A stretch of 64,000 nt of DNA from contig NW_025062475.1 in assembly GCF_000002995.4 (NCBI RefSeq), positions 13,052,687 through 13,116,686 on the forward strand, in the 5' to 3' direction. Positions 62,611-64,000 of this stretch are shown here, in pieces. Position 1 is the first letter of the stretch. The number at the start of each line of letters is the position of its first letter. The translations under genes and the position numbers were made by a program. A model generated the notes under the pieces. It ran no database searches and had not been told where the DNA came from. It worked only from the letters and a program-made list of their open reading frames with translations. The stretch is from Brugia malayi (lineage: Eukaryota; Nematoda; Chromadorea; Rhabditida; Onchocercidae).

Positions 62611-64000
62611 ATGCAAACATTTATGCAGCTTTTTGTAAAATACTCCATTCCTGTTTTATCGACTCGAAATATCACCAGTTCGTTAGCTACGTATTCATAT
62701 ATCAATCATTATAATAGACAAACTGGACGAGGACATGCAAATGATTTAATGCATCGTGATTTGCCTCGATTTATTGTAGCAAATAAAAAAAATTTCACAC
62801 GAACTATTGCTCGATTAGTTGGTGTCGATAGTGGTTTGGAGAAAGCTGTTAGTTTTTGTTTTTGTTTTTTTTTTAATTATTTTAAGGTTACAAATATATT
62901 ACATTACTGAAATGTATCGTTGTGTTTAATGCATATTTCGATGTTGTGAGATAAATTCAGCAAGTTTGAAAAATGAACTTAGTGGAATTATTACTATGTG
63001 CAGCTCGATTTTATATATTTTAATTATACTGATGATATGTTTATTTCAATAAATTGAATGATAATAAAAATAGCTAGGTTATGTGTCCATGAAAGTGTTA
63101 CATTTCATCTATAATTCGTATCTTTTGAAATATAAGCAGAGTGATTTTTTTTTTTTACTTATAGCAATTGATATGACATTCAGCATAGAAGTAACTAAGC
63201 AGTAGAAAAAGTTTAGTGTTAGTTGAAAAAGTTAAAAATACTCGTCTTTATTTCACAGATTGACCACTACATTTGAATGTATTGATGGTAATCTATGAGA
63301 AGATATTATTACTAATTTATTTTTTGTAGTTGTTGATGTTGGATGTTGGAAAGAAACCAAAACGAAGGAAACTAGATGAGGCAAAAAGGAATCGTTTAGG
63401 AAGGATGTTTATGGAGCATCTTTTTCAAATTTTATGTGAGCATGATCGATTTTGTGATATAGAAGGATTAGAATTATACAAGGTATATCTTTGTTGTATT
63501 ATTTAAAAAACTTTTAGACTTTTTTATGCTTTTGCATTCGGTTACAAGAGGAAATAACGAACATTTGATTAAAGCTGAAATATATTTTGTAATTGTGATA
63601 ATACTTTGATGATTTAGGTATACGTTTAAGTAAATGTTATTAATTAGGATTTGCTGAAAATTTTCGTTTTTTTTTTTTTTTTTTTTTTCTCTCTCTCTCT
63701 CTCCGTTTTGCTGTTAATTTTTGTTCTTGAGACATGATAGATGATTAAAGAAGATAATGTATATGAATTTTAGGTTGATGTAGGCCCAACATTTAAAGTG
63801 ATGGATGTTTACTGGTTAGCGAAAGGTGATAAATCTGATGAGGTAATTTTTTCCTTTGTTTTTTTTTTTTTTTTTTTATTAGTATTATTATTTTGAGAAT
63901 AGGAAAAGAAAATCTGTTTTGTCTGATTTATTAACCATCTTCTGAATGAATTTCTGTGATATGTTATTTTGCAGAATTTTCTTAAAATCTTCTGTATTTC
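62611..64000 (+). CDS. RBFA: mitochondrial ribosome-binding factor A-like protein (partial)
   Basis: Probable mitochondrial RBFA, which assists small-ribosomal-subunit rRNA maturation; cut by the window end. Exons seen: 62611-62847, 63330-63482, 63774-63842 and 63975 onward; about 161 residues, all joins phase 0. The N-terminus (MQTFMQLFVKYSIPVLSTRN) is basic and lacks acidic residues, as in a mitochondrial targeting peptide. The central part is highly basic (GKKPKRRKLDEAKRNR). RLGRMFMEHLFQIL, ELYKVDVGPTFKVMDVYWLA and NFLKIF resemble the RBFA KH-like fold, where a helix precedes the 'V..V...PD...A.VY' strand. A longer in-frame extension upstream lacks an ATG, and the acceptor at 62564 supports this start. 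An 8-codon upstream ORF precedes it. Assignment rests on pattern resemblance, so it is moderate. Confidence 0.62.

Overview
The window is eukaryotic nuclear DNA from a nematode, most plausibly a parasitic clade III (spirurid or filarial-type) species. Genes are split into many short exons by short AT-rich introns with T-rich 3' splice sites. Several genes have a TTTCAG-type acceptor 2-50 nt before the start codon, as expected for spliced-leader addition. The encoded actin is nematode-like. Intergenic DNA is very AT-rich and packed with homopolymer tracts. The species assignment is inference.

Layout: (1) 1-15.4 kb is a gene desert of low-complexity DNA with several local tandem duplications, including a 36-bp satellite flanked by a 148-bp direct repeat. 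(2) 15.6-17.7 kb (+) is RAB18, a small GTPase, with possible alternative 3' exons to 18.6 kb. (3) 18.6-27 kb is intergenic; a compositionally distinct, GC-richer island at 23.2-24.2 kb with CRE and AP-1-like palindromes lies upstream of (4) actin (27.0-28.7 kb, +, 5 exons). (5) 30.25-37.8 kb (+) is a 22-exon FANCJ/BRIP1 (C. elegans DOG-1) iron-sulfur helicase. (6) 40.4-41.5 kb (+) is SMIM14, a small membrane protein. (7) 43.75-51.07 kb (-) is an 18-exon SMARCAD1-type SNF2 remodeller. (8) 52.5-57.7 kb (-) is a 13-exon, 432-aa single-pass membrane protein that I do not recognise. It is head-to-head with (9) AUP1 (58.5-61.2 kb, +). (10) From 62.6 kb (+) runs a mitochondrial RBFA-like gene cut by the window edge.

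Exon models were rebuilt by hand. For each complete gene the exon lengths sum to an exact multiple of three ending at a stop, which is good internal support: RAB18 200 aa, actin 376, FANCJ 977, SMIM14 101, SMARCAD1 939, the unknown membrane protein 432, AUP1 421. The genes do not form an obvious pathway. Two are genome-maintenance ATPases (FANCJ, SMARCAD1), and RAB18 and AUP1 are both known ER/lipid-droplet proteins, but the linkage is probably incidental. No tRNA, rRNA, CRISPR or recognisable transposon coding sequence was seen. I found no clear new 'system'; the best leads are the unrecognised membrane protein, an alternative RAB18 3' end that would remove its lipid anchor, an altered SNF2 motif in SMARCAD1, and the oppositely oriented GA/CT arrays.
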